A DNA stretch of 64,000 nucleotides, taken from assembly GCA_030549495.1 (NCBI GenBank), contig JAUIRK010000293.1, forward strand, positions 868,001 to 932,000, written 5' to 3'. The position numbers were made by a program, and so were the translations under genes. Shown here one piece after another: positions 1 to 11,581 of the stretch. Positions within the stretch are counted from its first letter, which is position 1; each line of letters begins with the position of its first letter. The stretch is from Nectonema munidae. Its lineage: Eukaryota; Nematomorpha; Nectonematoida; Nectonematidae. A model generated the notes under the pieces. It did not search any database. It was not told the origin of the DNA and saw only the letters and a program-made list of their open reading frames with translations.

Positions 1-2441
1 ATGGCTAAAAGAAAAGTTCCTATCACCAGAAATCAAAGTTTTAAAAAATTTTGTGAAAACCTTCTCCTTTAGATGAAAGAGAGCGCCTCCAACTACAAGA
101 CAGGTTATTCAATATAGTTATTTTCTTAAGAATAGCAATCATTTCATTAAAGATTATGAGTTATCAAAAATAATTGCTAAAGAAATTATAAATATATGGG
201 GCTCTATTAATCCACTTCTTCCTTTGTATAGTGAATATTATATTATTAAAATGATGGATAAAATTTGTTTTAAGCAAGCTAAAGAAATTAATAGAAAGTC
301 GTTGACAAGTATACACGAACAAAATTTGGAAGAAAAATTAGACAAACTATTTGACATTTCTGCGTGTACTTGCAAAGCCAGTTCGTTCTTGTGATGACAA
401 TGCAGTGAAATGTAAGACTAAAAGTTGTAAACAAAAGCATATAGTTTTTACTTGTCTTCCCAAAAAAAAGGTTCCATTAGAAGAAAGAGCTTATTTAAAA
501 GATCAAAGAGATAAAGTTGGTATCGAAAGGTTTATATCAGTTGGGAACTGTGGACAGAAAATCATGCTTAAAGTATAATAATATAAAAAAGCTTCAAACT
601 GATCAAAACCAAATCAAAATTTTGAAAGAAAAGCAAAAAGATACATTTTCATTTGATAAAACTGATGATATTTTTTTCGCTGAAGATATTTTTGATGAGA
701 TAAATTCAGATGCCTGTAATTTTGACTTCGTTTCAGATGAATCGGTTAAAACTCCTTACAACTTTATAAAGACTCCTAGATTTGCTCTTGAAGCTATAAG
801 AGGAAGTGTTTCTTCAGGACTTGCTGAAAGTTATGCTAATGCCCTTTTACTAGATTTGGAAGCAATGGATCTTCTTGATAAAAGTATTGACATTAAACAA
901 GTTTTGCTCGATAAATCCAAAATTGATGGAGAAAAAATTAAATTGAAATCGAGAAATGAAAAAATGCATAAAGAAAGCATACAAAGATTGATATGTATTG
1001 GAGTAAATGGAAGAATAGATAAAGAAACTTTATCGTATTCTGAAGTTAAAAACGAAATGGAGAAAAGAAAAATTTCAAAAGAAAAAAAAACTGAGCATCA
1101 CTTAACTTTTACCGTTGAAGAAGGAAGCAAAAAAGAACTTATTTAACACACCGAAGTATTCCAATCAAAGGAGCTGCTGGCAGATATCTTGCTCAAGAAG
1201 TAGCAGATGTTTTGAAAGAGTTCGATAGCTTTGATACCATTAAAGCAATACTTCTAGACAATACAAGTGTTAACACAGGATGTAAAAATGGACTTGTAAC
1301 TTCACTAGAACAAATAGTTGGTCACAGAATACACATAATAGGCTGTTCAGTGCATCAAAATGAACTTCCGTTTAAGGCAATATTCAAAAATTTTGATGGA
1401 AGCAGTTTGAGTCCAACAGGATTTTCTGGTTTTTAGGAAAATTCGCGAAAAAGATATTCATCAACTACCCCAAATACAATTCATTAAAATAAGTGGGGAC
1501 TTGGATAAAACAGATTTTTCAGATGAAGTGTTAAAAGGTTTGAGCTCAGATCAAAGACTGTTGTATGAATATGCTATTGGAATTTGAGCAGGACAAGTGA
1601 ATGCACGTTTGGCTTCCTGGAAAATAGGACCAGTTAATCATTCAAGATGGTTAACTTTAGCTACAAGATTAATGTGTTTATGGACTAGAGGTTCTTATCC
1701 AAGTAGCTTGCAGAAAGATCTAGGAAAAATGATAAAGTTCATTATTCAAGTTTATGCTGTAAATTGGTTTGAGATAAAAAGAGATGCTAAATTCCACAAT
1801 CAACAGTTATACATTTTCAATATGATAAAAAGAGGTACAAAACATTCTTTTTAAAAGTTTAAAGTATAATGCTTTTGCTCTCTTGCCTGAAAACCTTTTT
1901 ATTTTCAATGATAAAATCTGGAGACTTGGAAATAAGAAAAAAAGGAATTGAAAAAGTTCTATCAATCAGGTAAGCTTTATTAACTTCATATTTTCTTTAA
2001 TTATAAACATAATACTTTAGAGGAACAAATCAAAATGACAAAAGACTGGTGAAAATAACAGAAATAAACGTTGAAACAGATCATTGGTCAAAACTGATTG
2101 ATCTTTCTCGAGATGATATATGTGAATCTACTTTTACGACTGATTATTCTATCGAGTATCTTGAGAATGTGCTGCTCCAAGGAGCTGAGTTAAATCTTCC
2201 AGAATTACCTTCACACTCTCAAAGCGTTGAAAGAGCTGTGAAATTCACTAGTGAAGCTTCTAAATTGGTGTATGGTTTTGGCTCAAGACACATACTTTGC
2301 AAACAACTCAGCACAAATTTGCGACCTGCTTTTACTTCCAAAAGACATATTATAAAGAATGCTATGAAGAAACACACTTTTAAAACTACTATAATTCAGA
2401 TAAAAGCACTTATACTGTTTTTAAATATGTATAATTTCTAA
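1..2441 (+). pseudogene. R1-family transposase-like gene, decayed copy A
   Basis: Broken open reading pieces in several frames follow the order of an anonymous multi-copy protein family that I recall from arthropods and cnidarians. Visible blocks are a Cys-rich FDISACTCK segment (about 353-390), a KKVPLEERAYLKDQR block (about 460-510), a TPRFALEAIRGSVSSGLAES block (about 775-830), LLDNTSVNTG followed by IIGCSVHQNELPF (1250-1375), GPVNHSRWLTLATR (1630-1670) and LPSHSQSVERAVKF (2205-2250). The spaced D, C/H, RW and E blocks resemble the RNase-H-fold core of hAT-like transposases; that is inference. A 51-bp GT-AG intron at 1970-2020 still joins in frame (phase 2). Several stops and frame shifts separate the pieces, so it is dead. 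The gene begins at the window edge, so its upstream partner cannot be seen. Confidence 0.7.
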
Positions 2442-2659
2442 AAAAAAACACATATTCTATGAAAATATAAACTTTCATAAAATTTAAAACTGTTTCCTCA
2501 AAAAGTTATTAAAGGTAAAGTGTTATAAATTTATATAGATATTTCTTTTTATATACTAAAACTATCTAAACCTGTCCAAAATCATTATCACGTTTTTTTT
2601 TAAAAATCGACCTACCCTATTAGTGCGGGGGCGTAAAGTATTCCCCACTCTTTTTCTCA

Positions 2660-3060
2660 GAATAAGTTTTTATAAATGTTATATATATATTTCAACTATA
2701 TGCTGAATTCTGTGGTGATATTCATTTTTTAAGAAAATCAATCAAAGCTGTCAAAAAATTGATTTATCTTAAAAAGAAAGATTTTATCCAAATAATTATA
2801 AAGTTTTTTACACATATATACCTATTATCAAGTACGATGTGTTTACTGGTGATATTCCTTTTTAATGGAAATCAGTCAAACCTGACAAAAAATAATTTAA
2901 ATATGACAGCCCATGTCAAAATTAAAATTTTTATTCTTATATAAAGTTCTTACACATATATACCACTTTTCATGTATGTAGAATTTAATCGTGATGTTGA
3001 TTTTTTATGAAATCAATCAAACCTGTCAAAAAATCGAATAAACCTGTAAATCAATGTCAA
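2660..3060. repeat. Degenerate tandem repeat, about 3 units of 134-142 bp
   Basis: Three successive units carry the block GGTGATATTC (starting 2714, 2848 and, diverged, 2990), followed by AATCAATCAAACCTGTCAAA-like sequence. A second block, TTACACATATATACC, recurs at about 2809 and 2950, with a looser match near 2670. Copies are diverged. No reading frame of interest. Confidence 0.6.
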
Positions 3061-4060
3061 ATATATAAATTTCAAAATAAATTCCACTTGCAGTATTTCT
3101 TTGGTAATTATTTTCTTAATTTATTTAATAAACCAACTTTAAGTGTTTAATTCACTCAAAATATTTCATTTACCAGTAAATTAGATATCTTGATAGGACC
3201 TCCATCGTTTTGGCTACAAATTCGTTAACTGCGAGTGGTCTCTACGTCATTTCTTCTATACTTTATAGTATGTAATTTTGCCATTCATCCTATGATGATC
3301 TTTTCTTGGTAGCTCTTTTTTCATTTAAATTTATTTTCTTCAATATGTGTTTAAAAATTTATTTAAGGATTTAATTTGAACAGATTTTTTCATCTCTCAA
3401 AGCATTCGGATTAAAGAATCTTCTTTTTTTTTATCAGTATCGTATATTTTATTATCAGATGATATGAAGAGTTGTTCAGCCTGAATATTTGTCAACCAAT
3501 CCGAGTTCAACTGTTTTTTCTGATGAACCATTTCTGATCTTCATTGTTCAATTAGAAAGTTGTACACCTTCTTCATCAAAAAGACTCTCTCTTTAATGCA
3601 AAAGGAAAAAGATGGACAAATTCAATTTAAATTAAAAAATATCTTCATAGCGACTAAATCTTCACATATTGGCATCTGAGCCAATTTTGATAACTATGAC
3701 CTAATCTAAATTTTAAATTTCCTACCCATCTTAGTTTGATAATTGTAATCCTAGATGATAAGCTAAAGATTTAAAGATTTTTCATTTGTAAAAGAGGAAC
3801 TTCATTTTCACTGTAAAATTCTTTTTTGAAGCACTCAATATTAGACTTCATAGTTCATTAGAACATGATATATGTGCAATTAGTCAAGATTGATATATTT
3901 TTCTTTAATTATTTCTTTTGATCACACGTCTCTTTTCAATTAGTTTTCAGGTTGCTTCTTTCCTCATACTAATTCCCAAAAGATTTTATAATAAATATTT
4001 CATACTCAAGATGATTGAAGAAAGTATTATAAGACAAAATATATAAAAAAAATTTATAGA
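3061..4060. other. AT-rich spacer, no gene recognised
   Basis: I see no reading frame with family resemblance on either strand and no clear repeat boundary before the satellite begins. Confidence 0.5.
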
Positions 4061-4960
4061 TAAGCATAGTCGATTTGGTATAAAAACAGATATTTATTTT
4101 TTTGAAAATATTTTTGGAAACAGTATCTAAATGTAAACCACAAATCTGATCGAAGCTTTTAGATATTATAAAACCATAAATGCCAAAGCTGAGTTCAAAA
4201 ATCAAAGCAGCATCTTCCATTTGGCATAAAAACAGATATTTTATTTAAATTTCAAAAATATTTCTGTAGAGATTAGACGTAAATACAACATTTGATTGAC
4301 AATTTAAGACATTTAAAATCTCTAAATGCAAAAAAAGATTTCAGAAATAAAAATTATCATGGTCGAATTTGTATAAAAACATATATTTCATGTAAAAATT
4401 GAATCAATATTTTTGGAGACAAATTTTAGAAATAAACAGAAAATTTGATTGACACTTATAGTTATTTTCAAATCTTAAATGCAAAAATCGAATCCATAAA
4501 TAAAACTAGAATGTCTGATTTCGTATGAAAATGTATATTTCATATAAAATGAGATATTTTTGAAAACAGTTTTCAGACTTACGCCACATATTTAATTGAC
4601 ACTTGTGGTTATTTTTAAACCTTTAAAGCAAAAAGTGAGTCCAGAAATGAAACTAGCATGGTTGATTTGGTATAAAAACATATATTTCGTGTAAAACAGA
4701 GAATATTTTTGTAGATAGTTTTTAGAAGTAAATTGCAATTTAATTTACACTGACAGATATTTAAACCTCTAAATGCAAAAACTAAGATAAGAAATAAATT
4801 TTTTGAAGTAAACCGGAAATTTGATTAACAATTATAGGTATTTTCAAATCCTAGATGTAAAAAATGAGTGCAGAAATGAAACCAGCATGGCCGATTTAGT
4901 ATAAAAACATATATTTTATGTAAAATTTGAAGGTATATTTTATTAGATATATTTTTGATC
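4060..4960. repeat. Satellite-like tandem array, period about 147 bp
   Basis: The block GATTTGGTATAAAAACATAT recurs with its TATAAAAAC core starting at 4079, 4225 (CATAAAAAC), 4372, 4524 (TATGAAAAT), 4671 and 4900. The first four spacings are 146, 147, 152 and 147. The last is 229, which fits one unit plus a partial one. Other shared blocks are TTTGATTGACA and CTAAATGCAAAAA, also once per unit. Units are strongly diverged, so this is an old array. An 83-codon minus-strand frame inside it (3969-4220) is a by-product. Confidence 0.75.
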
Positions 4961-5211
4961 AATCAAAATTTTGATTGACATTTTCTAAAAAGTAGGTATG
5001 ATTATTGAAAAAATTAAATATATAAAGTGTTATGGTATATAATTATAAATTTTCAAGGTAGCATATAATATAGACCCTACGTTATAATGTTAACTACAGA
5101 TGTCAAAATTTTGTCAAAAGATGCAGTTAGAGATTTTAGCAAAAGTCACGAAATTTGAAGGGATAAATTCAGCAATAGTGCTAAAGCTTAACATTTCGTA
5201 TTAGTCAAAAC

Positions 5212-7035
5212 CAGAGGTGGGGAACCTTTTTGTGCATGAAGGCCACCTTACAATTCATCGTCCCTCATAGAGGCCGCACTGAACAAATTACTATTTTTTT
5301 TCAGTTATTTTATCCCCTCTTACAACATTTAATAATAATAATCTAATAAAAGAACTTATACAAGTTTTTTAATTAGATTATTAAAATTAGGATTTTATTT
5401 TATACAAGTATTAATTAATAATATTCATATAAAAAAAGACAAACGTATAAACATCGAGAATATGAAGTTTTCAAATATTTCATTTAGGTAAGTAGGTCCT
5501 TTTTATACAAATTAATGACTTCTTTGAGTTTGCTTCTTTTGAGAAAGCATTTTGATATCAGGCTCCAACATAGTGGTTCTTAGTTTTAATTGGTCCTCCA
5601 AATGCTCATCTGTCAACTGTGTTCTCAGCGAATCTTTTATTTGTGTCAAGTACGAGAATGTGGATTCACAACAGATGTTGTAGAAAAGCAGGAAATCAGT
5701 CGTCGTGCGTGTTCATGAAGACGAGGATATTCTACCGCCTTTTTCCAAATTTCAATAGGATCTTCCCTGTTGTCAAACAGAGATTGATCCGTATTCTTTA
5801 AAAGATTCATAGATAACTTCATTTTCATTCATTACCTTCGTAAACTGGGGAATGTGTTCTTCTGAAAGTTTTGATTTTAAAAAGCTACATCTCTGTAAAA
5901 ATTTTGACTTCGTAAAGACAAAATGTTGACCAATACTTTTCCTTGTGACAACCAGCGTACTTTTGAGTGGTAAAGCAAATCATACACTAATTACTTTGTC
6001 ATCCATCATCAGCATGTTTCGAAATTGAGGATGCTTCGTGGCATTTGCTCGAATATAGTTAACAATTCTTATAACCTTTTGCAAAGAATCATTTAAAATG
6101 ACAGATTTTACACAGCGATTTTGTTAATGTAAAATACAATGAAAAGAAATCAGTTCATTTGGATCTTTAGTTTCTCTTTTAAGATGCGCATCCTTCATTC
6201 TTAATACAATACTTGTGCTGAATCTGTGGAATCTGTTGATTCATCCAAGCCTACTGAGTAATACACATTTTCCTTCTGGATTACATTTTCGAGTTTCTCT
6301 GTTACATTACAAGCCAATGATCTGTATTAGTCCTTCTTTTAAGAGGCACCTCTTTATATTTGTTAACTTTATTTGGATCTATACATCTTACCACTTCTAA
6401 AATACATTCCTTCATGAGTTCTGCATCGGTGAATGGTTTACCCTTTTTTCCAAGCAAATATGCAACTTTATAGCTGGCTTCTGTCCCAGCATTCCCTTGA
6501 TGTAACACAGAATGGAACACGTGTCTTTGCTTTTGCTTTCCATTTTCAGTTTCTTTGGTGCTAGCTTTCGAGACTCAACCTCTAATTTGGCATATTTATT
6601 GTCTCTATGAAGAGCGTAATGTTGCTGTGCATTGAATTTCTTAACCGTTACAAGTGGGGTATCACACAGCAAGCAAGATATTTTATCGCCCCTATTCACT
6701 AAAAAATATTGCAGTCCCATTCTTCATTAAAGATCCTATTTTCTTCTTTCAAATTCGTTGTTACTGTTACAAAAAAATTATCATAAATTAAAGACAATCT
6801 ATTTTGGGTCCTCATATGAATACATTGGGAGAAAACCGGTTAAGTTAAAAGTCATTGGGTTCAGAGAAAAATGCTTTCAATTTCTGGGAGTGACATCACT
6901 GAACACAATCAATATTCCTTTCGTCTATGTGTGTTGTGTATATTATAAGTTTCAGGTGTATAATGATTTCAGACTTAAAAACTATTCAAGATTTTTATTG
7001 AAATGATATTTATATCCGCAGGTTCCCCACCCCTG
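5212..7035 (-). mobile_element. hAT DNA transposon, GTF2IRD2-like group
   Basis: The element is bounded by terminal inverted repeats CAGAGGTGGGGAACCTTTTT and, at the right, GCAGGTTCCCCACCCCTG. It is flanked by identical 8-bp target duplications GTCAAAAC at 5204-5211 and 7036-7043. Eight-base duplications and CAGRGGT-type ends are hallmarks of the hAT superfamily. The 1824-bp body carries a decayed transposase on the minus strand. The perfect target duplication suggests a moderate age, although the coding region is already broken. Confidence 0.88.
5515..6720 (-). pseudogene. Decayed hAT transposase (GTF2IRD2-like)
   Basis: The minus strand reads from a start at 6720 into a BED-like finger (SCLLCD, later QQHYALHRD). 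It continues with SYKVAYLLGKKGKPFTDAEL and ECILEVVRCIDPNKVNKYKE (around 6480-6330), then IVNYIRANATKHPQFRNML (around 6060-6005). The tail (around 5700-5530) reads CESTFSYLTQIKDSLRTQLT and LEPDIKM, the hAT dimerisation region. This order matches transposases related to vertebrate GTF2IRD2 and EPM2AIP1. Frame changes and stops divide it into at least four pieces. Confidence 0.8.
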
Positions 7036-7043
7036 GTCAAAAC

Positions 7044-7570
7044 CATTGTTGTTTTCTAAGTACTCTTGTTATGTTACATCCTTATTTTTGTCACAATTGG
7101 AAGATTAATTTTAAAGAAAGATAGAATTGAATTTATAGCAAAAAAGTTGTTAAAAAATGTTATATACAAAATTTAATATTTTTTTCTAAGTTTATTTTAA
7201 ATTTAGAAACTTTTTTGAATAAATTTTATAATTTATATGCTAAAAAGAGGATCACTATTAAAATCTTTTATTTACAATTAGCGCCCTTTTTCAATTATTT
7301 TTGGGCAACGAAATTTTAGTGATGGAACAATGAATCGGAATCCTTTCTTCTGGCAAGTATCTGCATTGGAATCCAATCGCAAAGAGTTGCTATCCTTCTA
7401 GATATCAAATTACGCATGATCGATTTACTGTTTAAGAATAAGGTTATTCTAAAATAATGAGAAAAAATGTTTGGCGTTAAGTCACATGCAAAATATTTAA
7501 AGCTCCTGAATAAATCCGTGTTATTCTTTTTTTCTATATCTTCGCTAAACTCAAAACTGGCTTACAACTA
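7044..7570. other. Spacer between the hAT and Tigger elements
   Basis: AT-rich DNA with no recognised gene. It ends in the TA dinucleotide (7569-7570) that is the insertion target of the following element. Confidence 0.5.
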
Positions 7571-10158
7571 CAGTCAAACCTGTCTCAGCGACCACTTGCT
7601 TCTAAAAGCCACTAAAATAACCCCCGGAGAAAATAGCGGCCACCAGCCAAACGCGACCAGCGTCCACTCCTGAAAGCGAATAACGGTTTTGCAAAGAATT
7701 ATCAAGTGAAGACTTTTATCTGTGTGTAATGTCAGTAAGACACGAATGGTAAAAACTTTCCAGGTTTGCGCACTTCTCTCTGGTTACCAGTAAGCCAAAA
7801 ACGAAATGCCAAACAGACAAAGATCTTTGATTCTTTAAAAAGGATAATGTAAGCGTTTTTCCTAATCCTCATCACTTTTTTAACTTTTTAATTATCTGTC
7901 ATTTTGTAGTTTAGTTTTTTAAAGGTATTGTTTCTTCTATCTTAATTAATTTTTTCGCTGTGCACATTTAGATGCAAATGACTTGTTTATACAGTGAAAG
8001 CTAAGGGCACCAGACTGTACTTTCCCCAAAATAATTTATTATACTTTTTCATTGATTATTATTAGAGATCGAGAAGAGCGCTACCTCTCTAACGCAGTCA
8101 AGCGCCATGATTTTTTCAGCTAAGAGCGCCATATCAATTAAAAAACATCACACTATTTGTAATTATATAATCTGACATTCTTTGTGATCAACACAAATAA
8201 GCTCGTCACTTCTTTTTCTATATTTACTGTTTCCATTTGTGTGACAGCTGCAAATCAACGACAGCTGTAAATCAACTTTGTAAGAGTTAAACAGGAAAAG
8301 TGTCTTTCTTGTGTGTGACAAAACCAAATGATTCTTTTAGTAGCTTTGATTTTGATTTTATTTTGTCCGAACGAGGCAGTTTTTCTTATCAAGTAACTTT
8401 ACTTCACAATTTTTTTTATAAAAATACGAGTAAGGTTTGAGTGACGTGTGTATGTACAGAAAAACAGTCAAAAGTAAATTTAGATGTAATGTGTCTTATT
8501 GTTGGATCATAGCAACATGTGCGTAATATTGTTCGGTTATTCATGAGATTTTTTACTTCGTTAGCAAGTCCATCTAATCTATCTACGCCCCTAGGAATAA
8601 GACACATTACATCTTAATTTACATTTCACTCTTTTTTGGACATTATGTAATTAAGTTTTCGTTTTCAAATTTTTTTTAGATACTTAATTTTAAGTTTTCT
8701 AATAACCCATAAAATGAAAACATTAATGTTATCTGAAAAAGTTAAAGTGATTGAACTGCATGAAAAAGTTAAAAGCTCTCGCAAAGTAGGCGAAACTTCT
8801 GGTGAGCAAGAATCAGGTAAAGAGAATTATTTTGAAAAAAAAATAAAATTTTACATGAGTATGAAGGTAACACAATTTCTACACGTAAACGCAAAGGTAG
8901 AAAACCGGTAATGAGGAAATTAACAGTTTAACATTTAAGTGCTTCAAAGATGTAACATCTAGAAAAGTTCTTGTAAATGATCCTTTAATACAAAGTGAAG
9001 CTTCTCGTTTCGCAAGACTTAAAAATAGAGTCATTTGGAGCCTCAAATGGATGGTTGCAAAGTTTTTAAAAAGAAATAATATTGCTCTTCACACAGCTAC
9101 TGGAGAGCAGAACCAAGTTTGATTTAAGTAGCATAACAATATGGAAAGAAAGTGTGCAGCAAATTTGTAGAGATTATAAAGCTGAAGATATTTTCAACAT
9201 GGATGAAACAGGGCTGTATTTTGTAAGCGATGCTACAAAAAACATATCACTTTAAAAACACAGATTGCTTTTTGTAACAAAAACTCCAAAGATAGAATAA
9301 CAGTCCTTTTATGTTCCTCTATGACTGGAGAGAAACTCAAGCGAGTTGTGATTCGAAAAAACAAGAATCCACGTTGCTTCAAAGCTGCTATAAATGTTGA
9401 CAATCTACCCGTTATAACTCAAAAGCTTGGATGACTCGTGATTTCTTCACAATTTGGTTAGAAAAGTTGAATAAAAGCATGCAGCCCCGAAAACGAAAAA
9501 TGTTTCTTTTCTTAGATTATAATATGTCTTGACATTTTCTTCTTAACGCTGAAAACGTAAAGTCAATTTTTTGCCTGCAAAAATAACACATGAATGTCAA
9601 CCAATGAACCAAGGAATCATTCAGAATGTGAAATTAAAATTCAGGAAAAAACAATTAACTTATATATTAAATCAATTAAAAATTGATGCAACTATTACTG
9701 GGCCTGAAGTTCTCCGTAAAATAACACCTCTTCAAGCCATTTATTGGTTAAGTAAGTCATGGGATAAAGTCGAAAGCATGACAATTCAGAAGTGTTTTGC
9801 TCGTTCGGGTTTCAATTTTGAAGAAAACAATTCAGCATTCTTTGTAGAAAATGAAAAAGATGACAACTTCGATAATATACCTAGACCAATATTATCACTT
9901 TCAAAAGATTTGTTCAATCACTACTATAGCAAACTTGATGAAATTGACAAGAATTTAGCTACTAATGACGAGTTGATGGACTGGAATCTATCTGCCCAAG
10001 AACTACTTGTTCTCTTAAACAGGTTACACTGTATATACTATCACTTAATGTTTTTGAGAACAAGATGTAAAATGAGGAAACCTGAGAATAATGACCACCT
10101 GTCAATAGCGGCCACAATTGTAGCCTCCATTGAGTGGCCGCTATTGACAGGTTTGACT
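7571..10158 (+). mobile_element. pogo/Tigger-type DNA transposon (Tc1/mariner superfamily)
   Basis: The left end, CAGTCAAACCTGTC, follows a TA dinucleotide. The right end, GACAGGTTTGAC (10146-10157), is its inverse complement apart from the last bases. The interior carries a Tigger-like transposase on the plus strand. Just inside the right end, GTCAATAGCGGCCAC and its complement GTGGCCGCTATTGAC form a strong local hairpin (10108-10150). A separate 160-bp hairpin element sits at 8468-8629 in the 5' part. Confidence 0.85.
8468..8629. repeat. Hairpin (MITE-like) insertion inside the Tigger element
   Basis: AGATGTAATGTGTCTTATT at 8482-8500 is perfectly repeated in inverse at 8596-8614. The similarity continues outward imperfectly for about another 14 bases on each side. 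The 95-base loop has no coding potential of note. It fits a short terminal-inverted-repeat miniature element, but I could not assign a family or target duplication. Confidence 0.6.
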
Positions 10159-10236
10159 TTTTTTGTTTTGTTTGACAACAACTCTAATTATGTTGTTAAA
10201 TTCAATGTTCTTTCCAGGGATATTTTTGTAAAATAA
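8714..10236 (+). pseudogene. Decayed Tigger/pogo transposase
   Basis: The N-terminus reads LSEKVKVIELHEKVKSSRKV, the CENP-B-type helix-turn-helix of Tigger transposases. FNMDETGLYF (about 9193-9222) holds the first catalytic Asp and FLFLDYNMS (about 9504-9530) the second. CQPMNQGIIQNVKLKFRK (about 9598-9650) should hold the third as PMDQG, but the codon at 9607-9609 gives Asn. The remaining long frame (9571-10236) covers the end of the DDE domain, with TIQKCFARSGF, and runs past the element's right end. Stops and frame shifts break the upstream half. The protein is dead both by frame breaks and by this active-site change. Confidence 0.85.
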
Positions 10237-11581
10237 AACTCCATGATTTGCCACTCTATGATTGAGAGTGTTTATGAATTAAATTTATTTTCTTGTTAAA
10301 AATAGAATATAATCGATTTCGATTTGAATGTGATTCCCTTGAAGACTCACAACACCTTTTATTTCATTTTACTTTGAGAAATATAGCTAGGATATTATAA
10401 AAAATTTGAGTTTCCAAATCAAATAGGGAAATTTAATTAAAGCTTTCCTGACTTATCAAAAAAATTGAAAACGTCCTCTTGTAAACCCGCTTTAAGTTTT
10501 ATGTTATGTGCTATTATTATTGTCATTGTTTTTCACTTTTCGTCTTAGTTTTTAGTTATAATTTTAATGTATAGAGATTCACACCAATTTTCCCATCTTT
10601 GCATCCTCTGCTTTCTTTTTCTTAATTGCCTACTAATTGTAGACAAACATTACCTTAAATGTTTCACCCAAACACCAGATCTGAGACCTTTGCTTGAGTA
10701 AAAATCGATGAAGCAATCAAAATGAACAAAAGTTTTCCCTGTTTAATTTTTGATGTAGTGAAAAATCATTCTTGATATTTGAGTACTTAAAATCGAATTT
10801 GTGTAATGTTAGAGAAACACTCAGGATAAAATAATATACTTTTTAAAGCGCATTCCTTTAAAAAAAGGACCCATTTTTGACCCTGATAAATATTATTTGG
10901 ACCCCATTACGTTCCACCACATTAAAGTTAAAAGTATTTGAATTGAAGGAAAACAAAATCTTACTAATATATTTATATTTGAAAATACATTGAGATGGAT
11001 TAGAAAAAAACCATTGTATCGTTTTACCCTTAAATAAAATTTTGGCCCACGTGTAAAAAAAGGTGAAGAACCCTACTCCTTTATGTTCTTCACGTTTTTT
11101 GTTATATTTTAAAATAATAATAATCGATAAAATTAGGTGTCTAACAAAAGATTAAGTTCAGAAGGAAAAACATAACTATATGCACAAATACATCATTAGT
11201 GATGCTTGCAAATGATTTAAATAAAAGTCTGACACATACAAATGCCAGCATCTCTTTATAAAAGAGTATTGATTTTGAAATTTCATTACATAATTCGATT
11301 TCTTAATTATATGAAAAGAATAAGTTTTACTATACTTGAATAGAAAGACTTACGCCAAATCTATAATTAACACAAAAATGACAATAAAAGCAAACAGATA
11401 TTAAAGCTTTTAAAAAGTATAAGCATGAATGCATATAATGCAAAAGGAGGGATTGCAATATTTGTGACCTTGATTTTTTCGGATTATTTCAATATTTCTC
11501 ATTGAAATATGATTGAATATAAAATTGGATCAATTTTTCTAACTAGTTTTAGCATGTACGATTGAAAAACAAAGTGTAAAA
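10159..11581. other. AT-rich intergenic stretch upstream of the receptor gene
   Basis: No gene or repeat family recognised. Just before the receptor start lies a pyrimidine-rich run ending CTAACTAGTTTTAG (11539-11552), which could be a splice acceptor for a 5' untranslated exon; this is speculative. Confidence 0.45.

Noticed and set aside
3969-4220. Minus-strand frame of 83 codons
   Set aside because: It lies inside a degenerate satellite array and has no resemblance to any protein.
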